Source: Morchella semilibera
Taxonomy: Eukaryota > Ascomycota > Pezizomycetes > Pezizales > Morchellaceae
Assembly (NCBI GenBank): GCA_009192285.1
Contig: WBVU01000011.1
Coordinates: forward strand, 1,298,668-1,362,667
Reading direction: 5' to 3'
Length of the DNA stretch: 64,000 nt
Below the pieces are notes generated by a model. It was not told the origin of the DNA. It saw only the letters and a list, made by a program, of their open reading frames with translations, and made no database searches. The position numbers were made by a program, and so were the translations under genes. Positions 36,856-47,911 of the stretch are shown here, one piece after another. Each line of letters begins with the position of its first letter. Positions within the stretch are counted from its first letter, which is position 1.

Positions 36856-37514
36856 ATGACAAGGATAATGGTATGGGTTAGGGTTTCTCGTGTTTTATAG
36901 AATAGCTCGAGGAGCTATTCAGTCGTTAATTAAAGAGTCGGAATTTTTGATAAGCGTTTGGTTGCAACGATATCCGACGACTTATAACGCGCGAGTACGG
37001 GGTGTTCTTAAATCAACCTATAAATGCCCCATATAACTAGCACCTAGGCTAACAGTGGTATTTCCCAAAAACTTCGAAGTTGGCACATATATGCCTCTAG
37101 GCCACAGCATGTGTGAGTATTCACGTGACTCTCCACGTCGAGTGACCAATTATGATTAAAGTGTGTCACACCACAATTTAACACAGTGAGCCACCATATT
37201 TAAGAAATCAACACTTTCAAATACAGTCATGTGCCCGCACTTATGATTGGGGGTTGCATGCAATAAATACATGTAGTCGTTCCTAGCCCATACTGTGGTG
37301 GTGGTGGTGGTGGTGGTGGTGACAGATACATAAGTAAGCTTTGGGATAACCCCCATCGGACTTTTTTGGAGAATCTGGACATTTAGCATAGCAACCAAGC
37401 AAAAAAAAAAAAAAAAAAAAGGACTGGTATAAACCCTTTGGGCTTCCGGTTTGTTAAATACTACCCCTGTATAATTTCAACCGCGAACCGGTTGGGTCTG
37501 GAAACGAGACATGT

Positions 37515-37615
37515 ATGTACTACGGGGGTAGGGGAAAGTCTCCAATGATTTCCACAGGCCATACATATGCATGTACATGTAGTTCTGGAGACTTTCCCCT
37601 ACCCCCGTAGTACAT
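37515..37615. repeat. Foldback hairpin 3, perfect 30-bp arms
   Basis: Positions 37515-37544 (ATGTACTACGGGGGTAGGGG...CTCCA) are the exact reverse complement of 37586-37615; the loop is 41 nt and contains TACATGTA. The arm shares the start GTACTACGG with hairpin 1 but then differs. Confidence 0.9.
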
Positions 37616-37774
37616 GCATCTACTATAAGCACATTCGAGTACTAGAGTTTGTCCCAGGTACATGTATTATCCCCTGGCCTGGTGATACAAGCAGATCCGA
37701 GACCTCTGACGCCCCAGGAGATTTATTTTCCTTCATTTAGAAATTGGTCTTCTAGCTACGGTCTTTCCAAATTA

Positions 37775-37932
37775 CAGCAAAAGCTTGCTATAACGGTACC
37801 TCCTCTATAACGACAGTACTTCCCTGTCCTTTTTGCCCGGCCTTCAGCACTAGCACCTTTATATAAGGGTTACCTCTCTATAACGGTACCAAATTCTAGT
37901 TTCGAGCGTACCGTTATAGTAAGCTTTCGCTG
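37775..37932. mobile_element. Pogo-like MITE (copy 2)
   Basis: This 158-bp element has inverted ends CAGCAAAAGCTTGCTATAAC / (rc) CAGCGAAAGCTTACTATAAC, continuing GGTAC, and TA on both sides (37773-37774, 37933-37934). CTATAACGGTACC also recurs inside. The termini and TA duplication fit a pogo/Tc1-type element. It is non-coding. Confidence 0.8.
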
Positions 37933-38574
37933 TAACAAGGAAAAGGGAAAGGAAACAGACGGGTGTTATTCATTCAATCCTTAGTAGAGGGTTTGTAGAA
38001 TTTGATGTACAGCGGTAGGTAATAAGTGATGGAACATACTGATGCCTGTTTTGGTAAAACGCCACCAACATTTGATGTTTGTACATCATGGCGTTTCATC
38101 ACTTATTACTTACCTGTCGCTGTATATGAGGCAATTTCTACATAATCATTTCACCCACTTTGGAGAGAGTACAGTACCAAAAAGGAGGGTGGTATCACTA
38201 CTGTATCTCCGTCAATACTCTAGAAATGCGGTAAGTATACGTATTGGTACATGGTACTCTTCATCCAATGGCAGTTTAATTCGGCATTCATTACTAAATT
38301 CCGTCCTAGGGTAGTGATTTCACCCCGTTTTTCATACTGTATATATATAATTAAATGCAGTAGAATCGAAGAACATATTATATGCATGTATTTAAGTACA
38401 TGCAAAGTACACATTAAAGATTATCGGCCTCAAGCTTGGCTAACAAAGGCATAAATTTCGTTAAGGAATTGGTATATTAGAACAGACGGCCGTGAGGCGC
38501 CAGGTGTAACCATGCATTATTCTTGCGTGCGCATTTCTAAAAAAGAAGAAGAAAAAAGAAAAGGCATATAGTCT

Positions 38575-39912
38575 CTAAATCTTAGTGCCACCGAGAATAT
38601 CTGCAAGTTCATCAACAACGGCATCCTTTCGCTGGGGCACTTTCTTCTGCTCCTCGTCTTCTGCATCCTTAACAATATCCTCTTTCTCCTCATCCTCATC
38701 CTCATCCGACCCTTCTTCATCCTCGTCCGACTCTTCTTCCAACTCGTCAAGTTCATCCAGCTCTCCAAATCCTCTATCCTCGAAGATTTCCCTCAATCCA
38801 CTAATAGCGGCATCATCCTCTGAGAACTTATTTCCATTGAGTTCCACCAGTTTCAGTGCAGGAAGTGACTTCTTAACAGAGCGTTCGAGAGCTTCAACGC
38901 CCTTAGCATCGATATCGTTGAACTGCAATCTCAATGTTTGGATCGCCTTGTTCTTTCCCTGGCCTAATGCTTCAGCCAATAGAACTCCTCCCCTCGCACC
39001 CAACAAACAGTCACCGACTGCCAACTCCACCATATCTGACCAACCGGTTACAACTGCAGCCAAAGCAGTGGCGCCATGAAACACGAACGTGTTATCCTGC
39101 AGGTCGATTGTCTCAAGCCCGGAACATTTTGAGAGCCCATCTCTCAATAGCTTGTTGATTCCCTCTTGCCTGATACCATTTTGTGCCATTTTTACCGTTT
39201 TGAGTGTCTTGTGCGCAGCATACGCAGCAGCCCACGCATCCATGGACCCGTTTTCAAGCCTGTTACGACCGCAAACAACCGTTTCAAGCGGGGGGAATGA
39301 GGAGTTTGTAGCCTTGAGAGAGGCAAGGTCCCTGATGGCATTGGCGACTATAGTACCGCCAATAGGACCGAGTCCGTTGTTATTTAATAGTAGATGGCGT
39401 AAGGGCCCTACTTTAGAGTAAAAATCGCGCAGGGGCTCTGCTAGACGGCCGCCGAAGGCATTGTCTGATAAATCTACAGTATGGAGATGTGGCAGGTCCA
39501 GGAGGGGGGTGAGGAGGGCTGTGAGGGCATCTGGGATTTCGGAGATAAGGCGGCCAGTGAAAATGTCATCTGCTTTGAATACCTGAGAAAGTTAGAGTGG
39601 TTGATGAGTAAAAATTGGTATATGAGAGATGGACCTTCAGATTTTTGTTTGACTTGAGAATTCCACCAAGAGCTCTGCAGGCTTCGATCCCAAGGGTGTT
39701 TCCACCAAGCCTTATCTCTTCCACAGTAGTGTTTCCTTTGAGAGATGAAATGTAAGGTTCGACGTCAGCCTAGAATGGTGGTAAGTGAACCATTAGCACT
39801 CCAATTCATGTTATTCCAAGTTTCCGCCCATGGAGGTGGTTTAACTGACTGCAGTGTCAAGCTTAAGTGGCTTGCCATCTTTGGATTTGAGAATGAATAT
39901 CTTGTTACTCAT
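38575..39912 (-). CDS. rna1: Ran GTPase-activating protein (RanGAP, Rna1)
   Basis: RanGAP stimulates GTP hydrolysis by Ran in the cytoplasm and so sets the direction of nuclear transport, including that of the importin encoded at 2247-6043. Three exons (39912-39850, 39769-39635, 39582-38575) give 401 aa. It starts MSNKIFILKSKDGKPLKLDT as in Rna1; leucine-rich repeats follow, with IRLGGNTLG, FTGRLISEIPDAL, VDLSDNAFGG, LLLNNNGLGP, CGRNRLENGS (the asparagine/arginine loop contacting Ran), VKMAQNGIR, IDLQDNTF, LRLQFNDID and VELNGNKFSEDD. The tail is strongly acidic (ELDELDELEEESDEDEEG) and ends ADILGGTKI. It matches the length and order of S. pombe Rna1. Confidence 0.96.
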
Positions 39913-42063
39913 ATCGATATATCTCCAGCTTAACCTCTTTCCTGTAGTCAAGTGGCTAGGGCAGTGGCGTTTGCTTGTTTATAGGAAAAAAGGGTTTAAT
40001 AACGGTGGGGTATGTATTTTTCTGGGTGGGGTTGTTTTTTCCCACGTGCTCGTTGCCTCCTTCCAATTACCCGGTCTGGTGCCAAGATTTGAGGCTTAAA
40101 TCTTTAATTTCACTTCAGGGCTACATTAATTCACAAGTGTCTGGAACGATCTCCGGAGGATCGGGGGTTCTCGGAGAATGTTAACGGAACACAGCATACA
40201 TCAGTTACCGATGTTCGGAAGTCCCTCCCTCCATCTCACGGGTCAATGTTGTAGGTGATCCTCGATCCCTCTGAATCCCGATCTCTTTCCCGAAATATCG
40301 AGTTCGGAGGATCTACAAATACAAAATACATCATGTAATTACCTGCGGTTGGGTTCTTGGTTACTCGGGCCGGAAAAGCCTTTGGACACGGATGTCCGTC
40401 GCGTCATCGGTCGTCGTCAATTTGAAGCTCCCTTTTGGGGGGACCGTGTGGCTACTGGTTCTGATCCCACTCATAATAGAACGAACACAGATACCAGTCC
40501 CAGCAGAGCACGTACATGTAGTTGGCACAAAACACAATATCACCCAGGTATCATGATCAGTAAGAGTACTTCTTAGGTAAACAAAAATCGGCGTCCACTC
40601 AGGTGTTGTGAAATCGATGCTCATGCGAAAACAAAGTCGCAACACCTAATCTTAATCCAACCCGATAACAAGTACTAAACCAAAATTAATCAGTTCTAAA
40701 TAGTACTTGCGCTTTTGGTTGTGAACTTTGAGCGCTGAACCAAATGTTTTCTCCGCGGGTTGCGTTATAATTTAGGGCCCGTTTGGCAATAGGAGTTTTC
40801 ATCCGTTCCAACGACCTTTTTATTAGGCCTTGATCTTGGAAACTCCATTTTGTCTGGTTGCCAAACGGGCCTAGTAGTTTCATGGCCCTCACTGAACGCC
40901 AAAGCTTAGTACCTTCATTGATAAGTTGTAATCTCAGAATAATCCAAAGAACTCTTCAGTCTGAACCTAGCGTCGGAACTCGACCCTGTAAGGCTAGCCT
41001 AAGACTAATTCCAACCCCATCCCTTGCAGCAACCACCCGGGGACACAGCCATGAATAGATCTCACTTACTGGCACTAGTGTCTCGTACGAGTAATATCGA
41101 GTAATATACTCCGTAACTTCAGTGATGCTATAACATTCGACTAATGATGTGGTTGATCATGACCACAGGCAGTTCTTTCAAAGAGAATGAGGAACATTAA
41201 GATCGAGGCACGAACAGGAGGGTTTCTTGCATAGAATCGATGAGGCACCTCCGACCTACCAATCAGAACACCAAGTACCTACATGTATCAGGACTAATTA
41301 TAAGGTTTTTCCGAAAGCCAGCTCCATAATATCAATACTACATGTAAGCATAAGCACTGCAAGGCTAGAAACCGTTAGGTGAGGATCGACGACCTTATGT
41401 ACGTGTTCCGTGTGTTTGCTTGCTTGCTTGCACATCCGGTCGCTTGCTTACTTCGGCAGGCAGGGGGGGGGAGCTCCAGGGCCTATCATCAATGATGAGA
41501 AGACGCGTGCATACTTGTATCACCATTCTATTTAAGAGAGTACTCTAGAGTACATGTAGGTGCAAATGCTACAGTGAAGGGTAGAATTTACAGGGATCTA
41601 AAAAACGGGTTTAGGTGGCTGACTCGGCCAATTGGACTCTCCATATTTCTTCATCAAAGTTGTAGGTGCAAGGGGTATATCATATGGATGGATGTGCCCA
41701 GCCAGTCAGTAAGTCAGTTCAAGAGAGAATAAAAACGCGATATCCCGCCAACGCCTGTTTCTTATATCTACATGTATGTAGCATTGAGAAGAATTACCCC
41801 TTTCGTTTCGAAACATTTCTCCCTTGGTCTGCATGATACGCAGGTGTCATACAACATACATACATCATAACAATACATGTAGCTTTAGAGCTCCGTCTAA
41901 GACAATCAGGAGGATCAAAGACTCTTCTACCTATCTGTGCTAAGTAGTCCATCCATCACACAGTGCCTACTTACCCTACATACAACCACCACCACCCCTA
42001 TCATTCCCCTTAACATCATTCCCCTCCCCCACCCCACTGGTCCCGAATAATAATCCATTCACA
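39913..42063. other. Spacer between RanGAP and the 42-kb gene
   Basis: This 2.2-kb gene-free stretch shows a GATC/TCGGAG-rich patch (40140-40320) with local inverted pairs, the GGGCCC-family MITE at 40775-40871 and six TACATGTA motifs (40513, 41280, 41339, 41551, 41769, 41874). The last 0.3 kb before 42064 is CACC-rich and pyrimidine-rich and is probably promoter and 5' leader of the downstream gene. Confidence 0.5.
40775..40871. mobile_element. Small MITE, GGGCCCGTTTGG family (copy 3)
   Basis: The ends GGGCCCGTTTGGCAATAGGA and (rc) TAGGCCCGTTTGGCAACCAG are inverted repeats, with further internal pairing (GGAGTTTTCA / TTGGAAACTCC). It is about 97 bp, non-coding and related by terminus to 12066-12781 and 22117-22203. 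Confidence 0.75.
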
Positions 42064-42681
42064 ATGGCACCCAATGGAATTCCTCACCTTCAACTGCCCA
42101 CACTGGCTCCTTTAGAACCCCTCACTTCTGGCACTAACCTGCCCCACGTCCCCGCTGGAGAGCTGACCCCTACCGAGAACATCGCAAAAGACTCAAGGCC
42201 TCCACCAACGCCTACGTCTCTCGATGCCTCCACCACCACGCCGCCACAGTCCCCAGGACGTCCTACATCTATGCGTCGTTTTCTCTCTCGTGTTTCCTTG
42301 AACTCTTCATACACTCACGAAGACGATGACAAATCCTCCATTCTCTCAGGGCCCCTATCTCCAACAGCATCAGTCATGTCACGCGACAGTAAAAGAAAGG
42401 TTTCTGGCGGCAAGAAAGGATCATGGTGGAAAAAATCGAAGAAAGAAGATAAAACCCAGAACCTTCCTAGGCTTCCACCTGTCGCCGCCGCCGCAGCGAC
42501 TATGATTGCTGCTCAGGTTGCCGCCCCAGCTCATACCGAAAGCTCTCCGGGTAGCTCCCCCACAAACCTAACCCGCACAAGGACGGTACAATCCATTGCA
42601 CCACCACCGAGATTGCCGGACGATCTCTTTGATAGTGGGTTTTCGAGCTTGGATAGCGATATGTTCAAGAACTTCAAATAG
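42064..42681 (+). CDS. Uncharacterised Ser/Pro-rich fungal protein
   Basis: I do not recognise a named family. The single-exon 205-aa protein starts in good context (CACAATGGC). It is rich in Ser, Pro and Thr and looks disordered, with a basic patch MRRFLSRVSLNSSY (about residues 70-83), a Lys/Trp motif GSWWKKSKK (about 118-126), an Ala-rich segment (VAAAAATMIAAQVAA), and an end SGFSSLDSDMFKNFK. Short Ser/Pro-rich proteins with an RRFLS motif, a tryptophan/lysine patch and a terminal MFKNxK occur, as I recall, in other filamentous ascomycetes; this should be verified. A long 5' region with six TACATGTA precedes it. No function is assigned. Confidence 0.7.
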   Translation: MAPNGIPHLQLPTLAPLEPLTSGTNLPHVPAGELTPTENIAKDSRPPPTPTSLDASTTTPPQSPGRPTSMRRFLSRVSLNSSYTHEDDDKSSILSGPLSPTASVMSRDSKRKVSGGKKGSWWKKSKKEDKTQNLPRLPPVAAAAATMIAAQVAAPAHTESSPGSSPTNLTRTRTVQSIAPPPRLPDDLFDSGFSSLDSDMFKNFK

Positions 42682-44880
42682 AACATCAACGACAACGATA
42701 AGCGGGTACACGGGATTTCGAACCACGAGAAGTGGAGGCCTATTTCCTTGTTTTTTGTTCTTTTCTTTCTTTTTCTACAATATGTCCCCCCCCTATTTCT
42801 TCGTAATCGAAAAAAGGGAGCACAGTCAGTACTATCGTTGCCCTTGTTGAAGTGGTTTCAAGGTTTAGCGAATAGTTCATACGAAAGTTCTTGGACAAAT
42901 GGTCCTCTCTGCTGCGTTGCGTTCTCTCCTTTCTATATCTTTTTTTAAACAGCCTCGTTATTGCACCTCTTTTGAAAAGATCTTTTATCATTTAGCAGGG
43001 GTCGCGGAGAGAAATTTGCTTCTGGGGATATTGTGGGAAAATCGTCGGGTACGGCGTTCTCTCGGGGAATCGGCTTAGTTTTTTCTTTCTTTTCTTCCTC
43101 TTCTCCTTCTCCTTCTTCTCTTTATATATTCTTATCGGGCATGGTATGGAAGGGCAGTACTTTTCTTTTCTTTTACTTCTGTAAACACCTAATTATATAT
43201 TGCTTCCTCCTATAACGAAGGCTTATTTCCTACATTAGCTTCTGTTATTTGTTTATGATGAAGCATCGTCTCATTTTTCTGCTACTTATTATACTCCGTT
43301 CCTAAGCTGCATATCTAGTTTTATACCTTATCAGTCTTTTTTCCTTTTTTCTTTTTTTGTTTCTCACTTCGCTCTAATCACTTGACTCAGATTAGGTCCT
43401 TATATAACGGCTTGATTTGTTTGTATCACTTTATTTCCTATGGTCCGTACCCTCATTTACCTCTATTTAACCAATCAGATCATAAGAGGATACAAGGGCA
43501 GTCCTTTTGTACTCCATTGTTGTCTATAAGTTTAAATGACATTGCGATGTTTTATGTTCGTGAACCAGAAGGGGACTATACCGGTTAGGGTTATTCTAGA
43601 TGGGTACATATATTCAATGAAAGTTGCTAGCATGATCATTTCCGTTGATAACATAAGTACATGCAGGTGTGGCAAGGATGTGCTCCCAATGTTGCAACCA
43701 ATGCCGCTTTCATGGGACTGGCGAATCGGGTATTATTATTTCAGCCCAGGTCATGTAGGGCTTGTATTTTTTCAGAAGGTTGCGCCTACATTTGTCATTT
43801 ACAGATTGAACGCAACCTGAGTGTACCTTAAAAAGTGACGCGATTTATATGGCTATAGTTACATGTACATAGTTTTCCTATTGTCTTTGTTTTCGATCTG
43901 GCTGTACGGTCGAGTGATGTGTGGTGATTTCACCCATCGATACCAACCACACACCCACGAAGCGTCATCCTTCCTTAACTAGCTGACTAGAAAAGGGCGT
44001 TATTTATTTGTTGGGGGGTTGCTGTTATAAGAAAAACAATTCAACCTAAGGCCTTTTGACTTAGTGTTCGTCGCATGAATAATCACTCGCATACCTACCT
44101 CAATTGATAAAGGCGCAGTCGGAATCCATCCCTTGCTGCTCGGGAAATAAGCTTTGAGCCATGCACGATACTACATAGTGTCGCTCCGGTTATTCGTGAC
44201 ACAAGTTTGAAATCGACAATCAAATGGTACTATCACATGTATCAAATCCTAAGGTACGATACCCTAGAGTAGGTACACTCGCTCACTGGGTCTTCCTGTA
44301 ATGGCGGTCCACTGGGGTCTCAGACCGATAGTAGAGTTCACTCTGGTGCCGCCAGGTTCAATTATAATGCAGGAAACTACCAAACAGGAACCGCCTTTAG
44401 GTCATGGTCGGCTGTAGAGTAATGGGGTACCTACCTAAAGTACTCCCCATTTCACAACGTTTCGAAGATAACCCGAGGTTTGTGATATTTACCATTGCGT
44501 ATTTGAGGCTTTCAAATCAATTACTATAAAAATGCTGTGTTGGTAACTAAAAAAAAAGGTAGATAAACCAATTGCGGACTTCGAATCGAAAAGGGTTTAA
44601 TCAAGAAAAAAAAAAGTTATATATGACTTAAAAGAACACTCAGTTCTCTCACGGGAGAAAGCACTAGCAAAGCTCAGATAGAGCTAAAAGGTGAAACAAA
44701 ACTCCTGGTATCGGGAAACGTAGATGCAAAACCATTATTCTCCACTCCAATCGCTCCTAAATGCTAGAGAGAAATAAACAAACTTGGCATGGCCTCATAA
44801 TTTAAATGAGATACCACAGGCAAGAGAGTGAAGGGAGTGAACTCATTAGCTCTTTTGTATCAGACAGGGATGCCAATGAT
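42682..44880. other. Spacer between the 42-kb gene and ISN1
   Basis: No gene is recognised over 2.2 kb. The first kilobase is T/C-rich on the plus strand (TTTCTTTT runs near 42750-43350) and is probably the 3' region of the 42-kb gene. One TACATGTA lies at 43860. Around 44290-44350 a GC-richer patch (GGCGGTCCACTGGGGTCTCA, GGTGCCGCCAGG) shows partial inverted pairing. Small ORFs at 43382-43820 have no family signature. Confidence 0.5.
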
Positions 44881-46329
44881 TTAGGAATCAGCTGGCATGC
44901 CATTTTCCAATAAGTCCTTTAATTCATCCAAACTGCTGACAGTTTCGGCTGGGTTTGCAACCCACACAGTAGTTCCGGCCATGCGTGCCTTGAAGTCGTT
45001 ATGTCCTGCGCTCAGGAATTGGTCCCCGATGTGCAAAGTTTCGCTCCCCTTGATTTCACCAAAGAATCTCTGGCAACATAGCACGCCCAGTCTCTTGTCA
45101 CCTATGTCGACAAACACATCATTACCGCCATTGAAGGCACAGAATGGCAACCTCCGCCCAACTTCACTAAGCTCTAATGTCTTTTGAACAGCAAGCACAG
45201 CTTCCTCGAGTTGCTCCCGCTCAAACTTGGCACCGGGAACAATTGGGACAATGCCTACGGCACGGGGCTTACGCAGGATAGTGGCTTTTAGTGACATAGT
45301 TGATACTGACTCTAAAAGAGCGGTCTCAGCGATGTCAAGAAGCTTTTGAATATCCCCTTCTGCCCAAAGGCGCATTTCATCGAGTGCCCATACATCACGA
45401 GAGACACCTGAGAGGAGGGTATCTGAGGTTGCGTCAAATTTGAACAGGTACGACGATTCACCACCGAGAATAATAAGGTTTTGACGCTGTTTATCTGTAA
45501 GGTGTGGAGATGTATTGATGGCTTCAAGAAGGCCATAGAGACGCTCCTTGTACCGGGCGCTGTCAGTGTAGCCTGCCGCCGTTACGATTCCAACACAGAG
45601 GCCTTTGGACATGAGGTGAATTATCCGCGGAATCACTGGGTTCTGGGGGGAGAGGCAATGTCCGTCATCATAGAGGGTTACATCTCCGTCAAAGGTGACA
45701 AGTTTGAGGGGTCCATTTTGGGTGGTAAGCGACATTATTTGTGCCGTGTTGAGAATTAGTCGGATATCATTGAACGACGGCGCTACAAATCTACGGCACG
45801 AAATTGCACGTCGAGAGTCTTGGGCCACAAAAGCAGCCTCAAGGAATAGTGGTGTGAAGAAGGTTCCGACTGAAGGTACGAGGAAGCGAAGTTTAGAGCG
45901 CTCGGGAGCCCCGGCACGTTCATTATTGACTGAGGTAGTGTGAGATCAGCAAGTGGTAGAATTGCGATAGATTTGGAGGCTTTGGTGGGTTACTGTGGTC
46001 GTTGATAAGCTCTTCTACATCCTTCATAATTTCCCGGTAGCGACGACGGGCCTCAATGGCCATATTAGGGAGAGAGGTATCCCCGGCTACGGCAGTAGGC
46101 TGAGAGTGGAGAACGAAGGGGACTGCGAGTAGCCCTTTGATGAATTCGATAAGAGCATCTCGACGGTGAGCCTAGGTGTTATTTGATTAGGATCATGAAT
46201 TGAGTCCAATGAGCTGATGCTGATGTACCTTGAGAGCATATTCGACACGGTATCTGAGAGTGAAGAGCGAAATTAGAACACGATTACGAGTTGGGATTGC
46301 AGGGTTCTTGCTGCTTACCTAGTTGTCAT
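44881..46329 (-). CDS. isn1: IMP-specific 5'-nucleotidase Isn1
   Basis: Isn1 hydrolyses IMP to inosine in fungal purine turnover. Four exons (46329-46319, 46253-46229, 46171-45994, 45929-44881) give 420 aa. Exon 1 carries 11 coding nt and exon 2 only 25; together they encode MTTRYRVEYALK, which matches the start of yeast Isn1 (MSSRYRVEYHLK). Then come AHRRDALIEFIKGLLAVPFV, LRFLVPSVGTFFT, ISCRRFVAPSFNDIR, the HAD-type nucleophile motif VTFDGDVTLYDDG, VGIVTAAGY, LGGESSYLFKF, AVGIVP, FNGGNDVFVDIGDK, LHIGDQFLSAGHNDFKARM and TTVWVANPAET. Unlike yeast Isn1, the stretch between LGGESSYLF and AVGIVP shows no large insertion. Confidence 0.94.
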
Positions 46330-47911
46330 TTTGAGGCTTCTAAACAGGGCAATGGATGGGTGCAGCAGCAAAGCTGTATACACGATAGTTATAGATGATT
46401 GTTTGATATTTGAAACCTTTATTTGGAGATCCTGAAGCATTAAGAAGGGGGGGGGGGGGGTCTGTGTTAAATACTATAGACGGATCCCCTTACACATGTG
46501 AACCTATTGAAACTGGTGACAGCTTTGCTCAGCTCCACTGCGTTTAGGTGCTGAGCAGTTTGAGAATGTGTATGTAGGACCCCGGTCAATGATGTGTAAG
46601 CGGTGTTATCTATGGCCTGGTAGGCGAAGAGGATGGAGATCATGAATGCAGTGTGCAGATGCGACAAATGACGGCACGGGCTCGAGGGACCTCTGGAACC
46701 TCCCCCGGGAAACCGACTGGTCCCGCCCGACAAGTTGATTCGCGGGTCACCGTCAGGGCGGAGGGACGCGTTGCATCCTTCACCAACGGCATGATCACGC
46801 GGTAACTGGATCTCACCTTCCCATAAAGTAGAAAGTCATGTGTCTAAGAATGAGTTCCTCTGTCTATCACCCCAACACGACAGTTAGTCTTTAACTATCG
46901 TTCCTATCCCTTGGATGAAATCGCCAAATCCGCAGCTTGCCTTTTTGATTAAGCAGGCAGCTAACAGCTGTTTTCGACGAATAATGAAAAGTCACCTATG
47001 ATTAATGGTTCAGGCCAGTTAGGTAAATTCACGCACAGAAAAGCTGCAGAGGTCGACTGCTCATAGAATATTTAGACACTTTTGTTGCTACATATGAGTT
47101 CAAACATGACCTATGGAAACAATCCTAGAAATACTGAACTCCTATTTATCAATAATTTGCTCATATTGTTGCTAGGAGGAATCATGGTGAAGTACATGTA
47201 ATAATAAAGCTTCGCCTCGGCTTGTACCGCGAGCAGTTCAATATCTGAACGCATTAGGTCTAGGATAAACGCTTATCGGTGCCCCGAAGTTTGAGAGCCA
47301 TGCTCTGCGGTTAGTAATTATCCTTTCCTAATATGAAGACTCTATCGTTACACCCTAACTCTGCGCATATCATATAACCCCTTGTTCCAAACACGCGTTT
47401 GACAGTGAGCTTCATAACCCCCCCCCGGGGTCCTACCTCATACGTGGGTAGGAAATAGGTATATGTACCTACATGTATTTGATGTTTTTGCTTACTCACC
47501 ATGCATTGAGTCAATTTACCCAATCATTATCAGCTCTGCGTTCTCTAATTTACAGATTGATATCCCAGTAATCTTTCGTGTTCGGATTCGCAAATGACCG
47601 TTTTCGGATTCGCATACCGCCCCTTTGCTGGAGGCTAGCTCGGGCCAATTGTCAAACTGCCACAGGCTTGGCTTCGGATAATTGAGTTTCCACCAAGGTA
47701 TTCCGGAGCTTAGCCGTAACAGACGATTTTTAGTTGCATTCAAGCCTCACCCCTTTTATCGTTGAACCTTTTAAATTTGTTCAACATCCACTTGTTGTTA
47801 TCTTTATTCTTCACCACCTTCACTCACTCACGACTATATCCTTCGATTTTCTGCTTCGTTATTTATCCAATTCAATACTCCCTTTAATTAACCTTCCGTA
47901 TCGAATTCGAA
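46330..47911. other. Divergent spacer ISN1-ERG6
   Basis: This 1.6-kb spacer serves two divergent genes. It holds a G14 run (46447-46460), two TACATGTA motifs (47193, 47470), two ACGCGT hexamers (46765, 47393) and, just before ERG6, a pyrimidine-rich leader (47750-47905). I see no gene. Confidence 0.5.

Larger units (their letters stand above)
36764..38574. other. Spacer between ATR promoter and RanGAP 3' end
   Basis: This 1.8-kb stretch contains the ATR promoter, a (GTG)n run (37294-37320), an A20 run (37401-37420), hairpin 3 (37515-37615), a pogo-like MITE (37775-37932), and three TACATGTA motifs (37268, 37574, 37659). A second inverted pair, about 38005-38055 with 38066-38116 (TGTACAGCGGTAGGTAATAA / TTATTACTTACCTGTCGCTG), marks another imperfect foldback around a CATCAAATGTTGG-like centre. 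No gene is recognised. Confidence 0.6.

Noticed and set aside
43033-43820. Small plus-strand ORFs downstream of the 42-kb gene
   Set aside because: They are T-rich, Phe/Ser/Leu-biased translations typical of AT-rich spacer, without family motifs.
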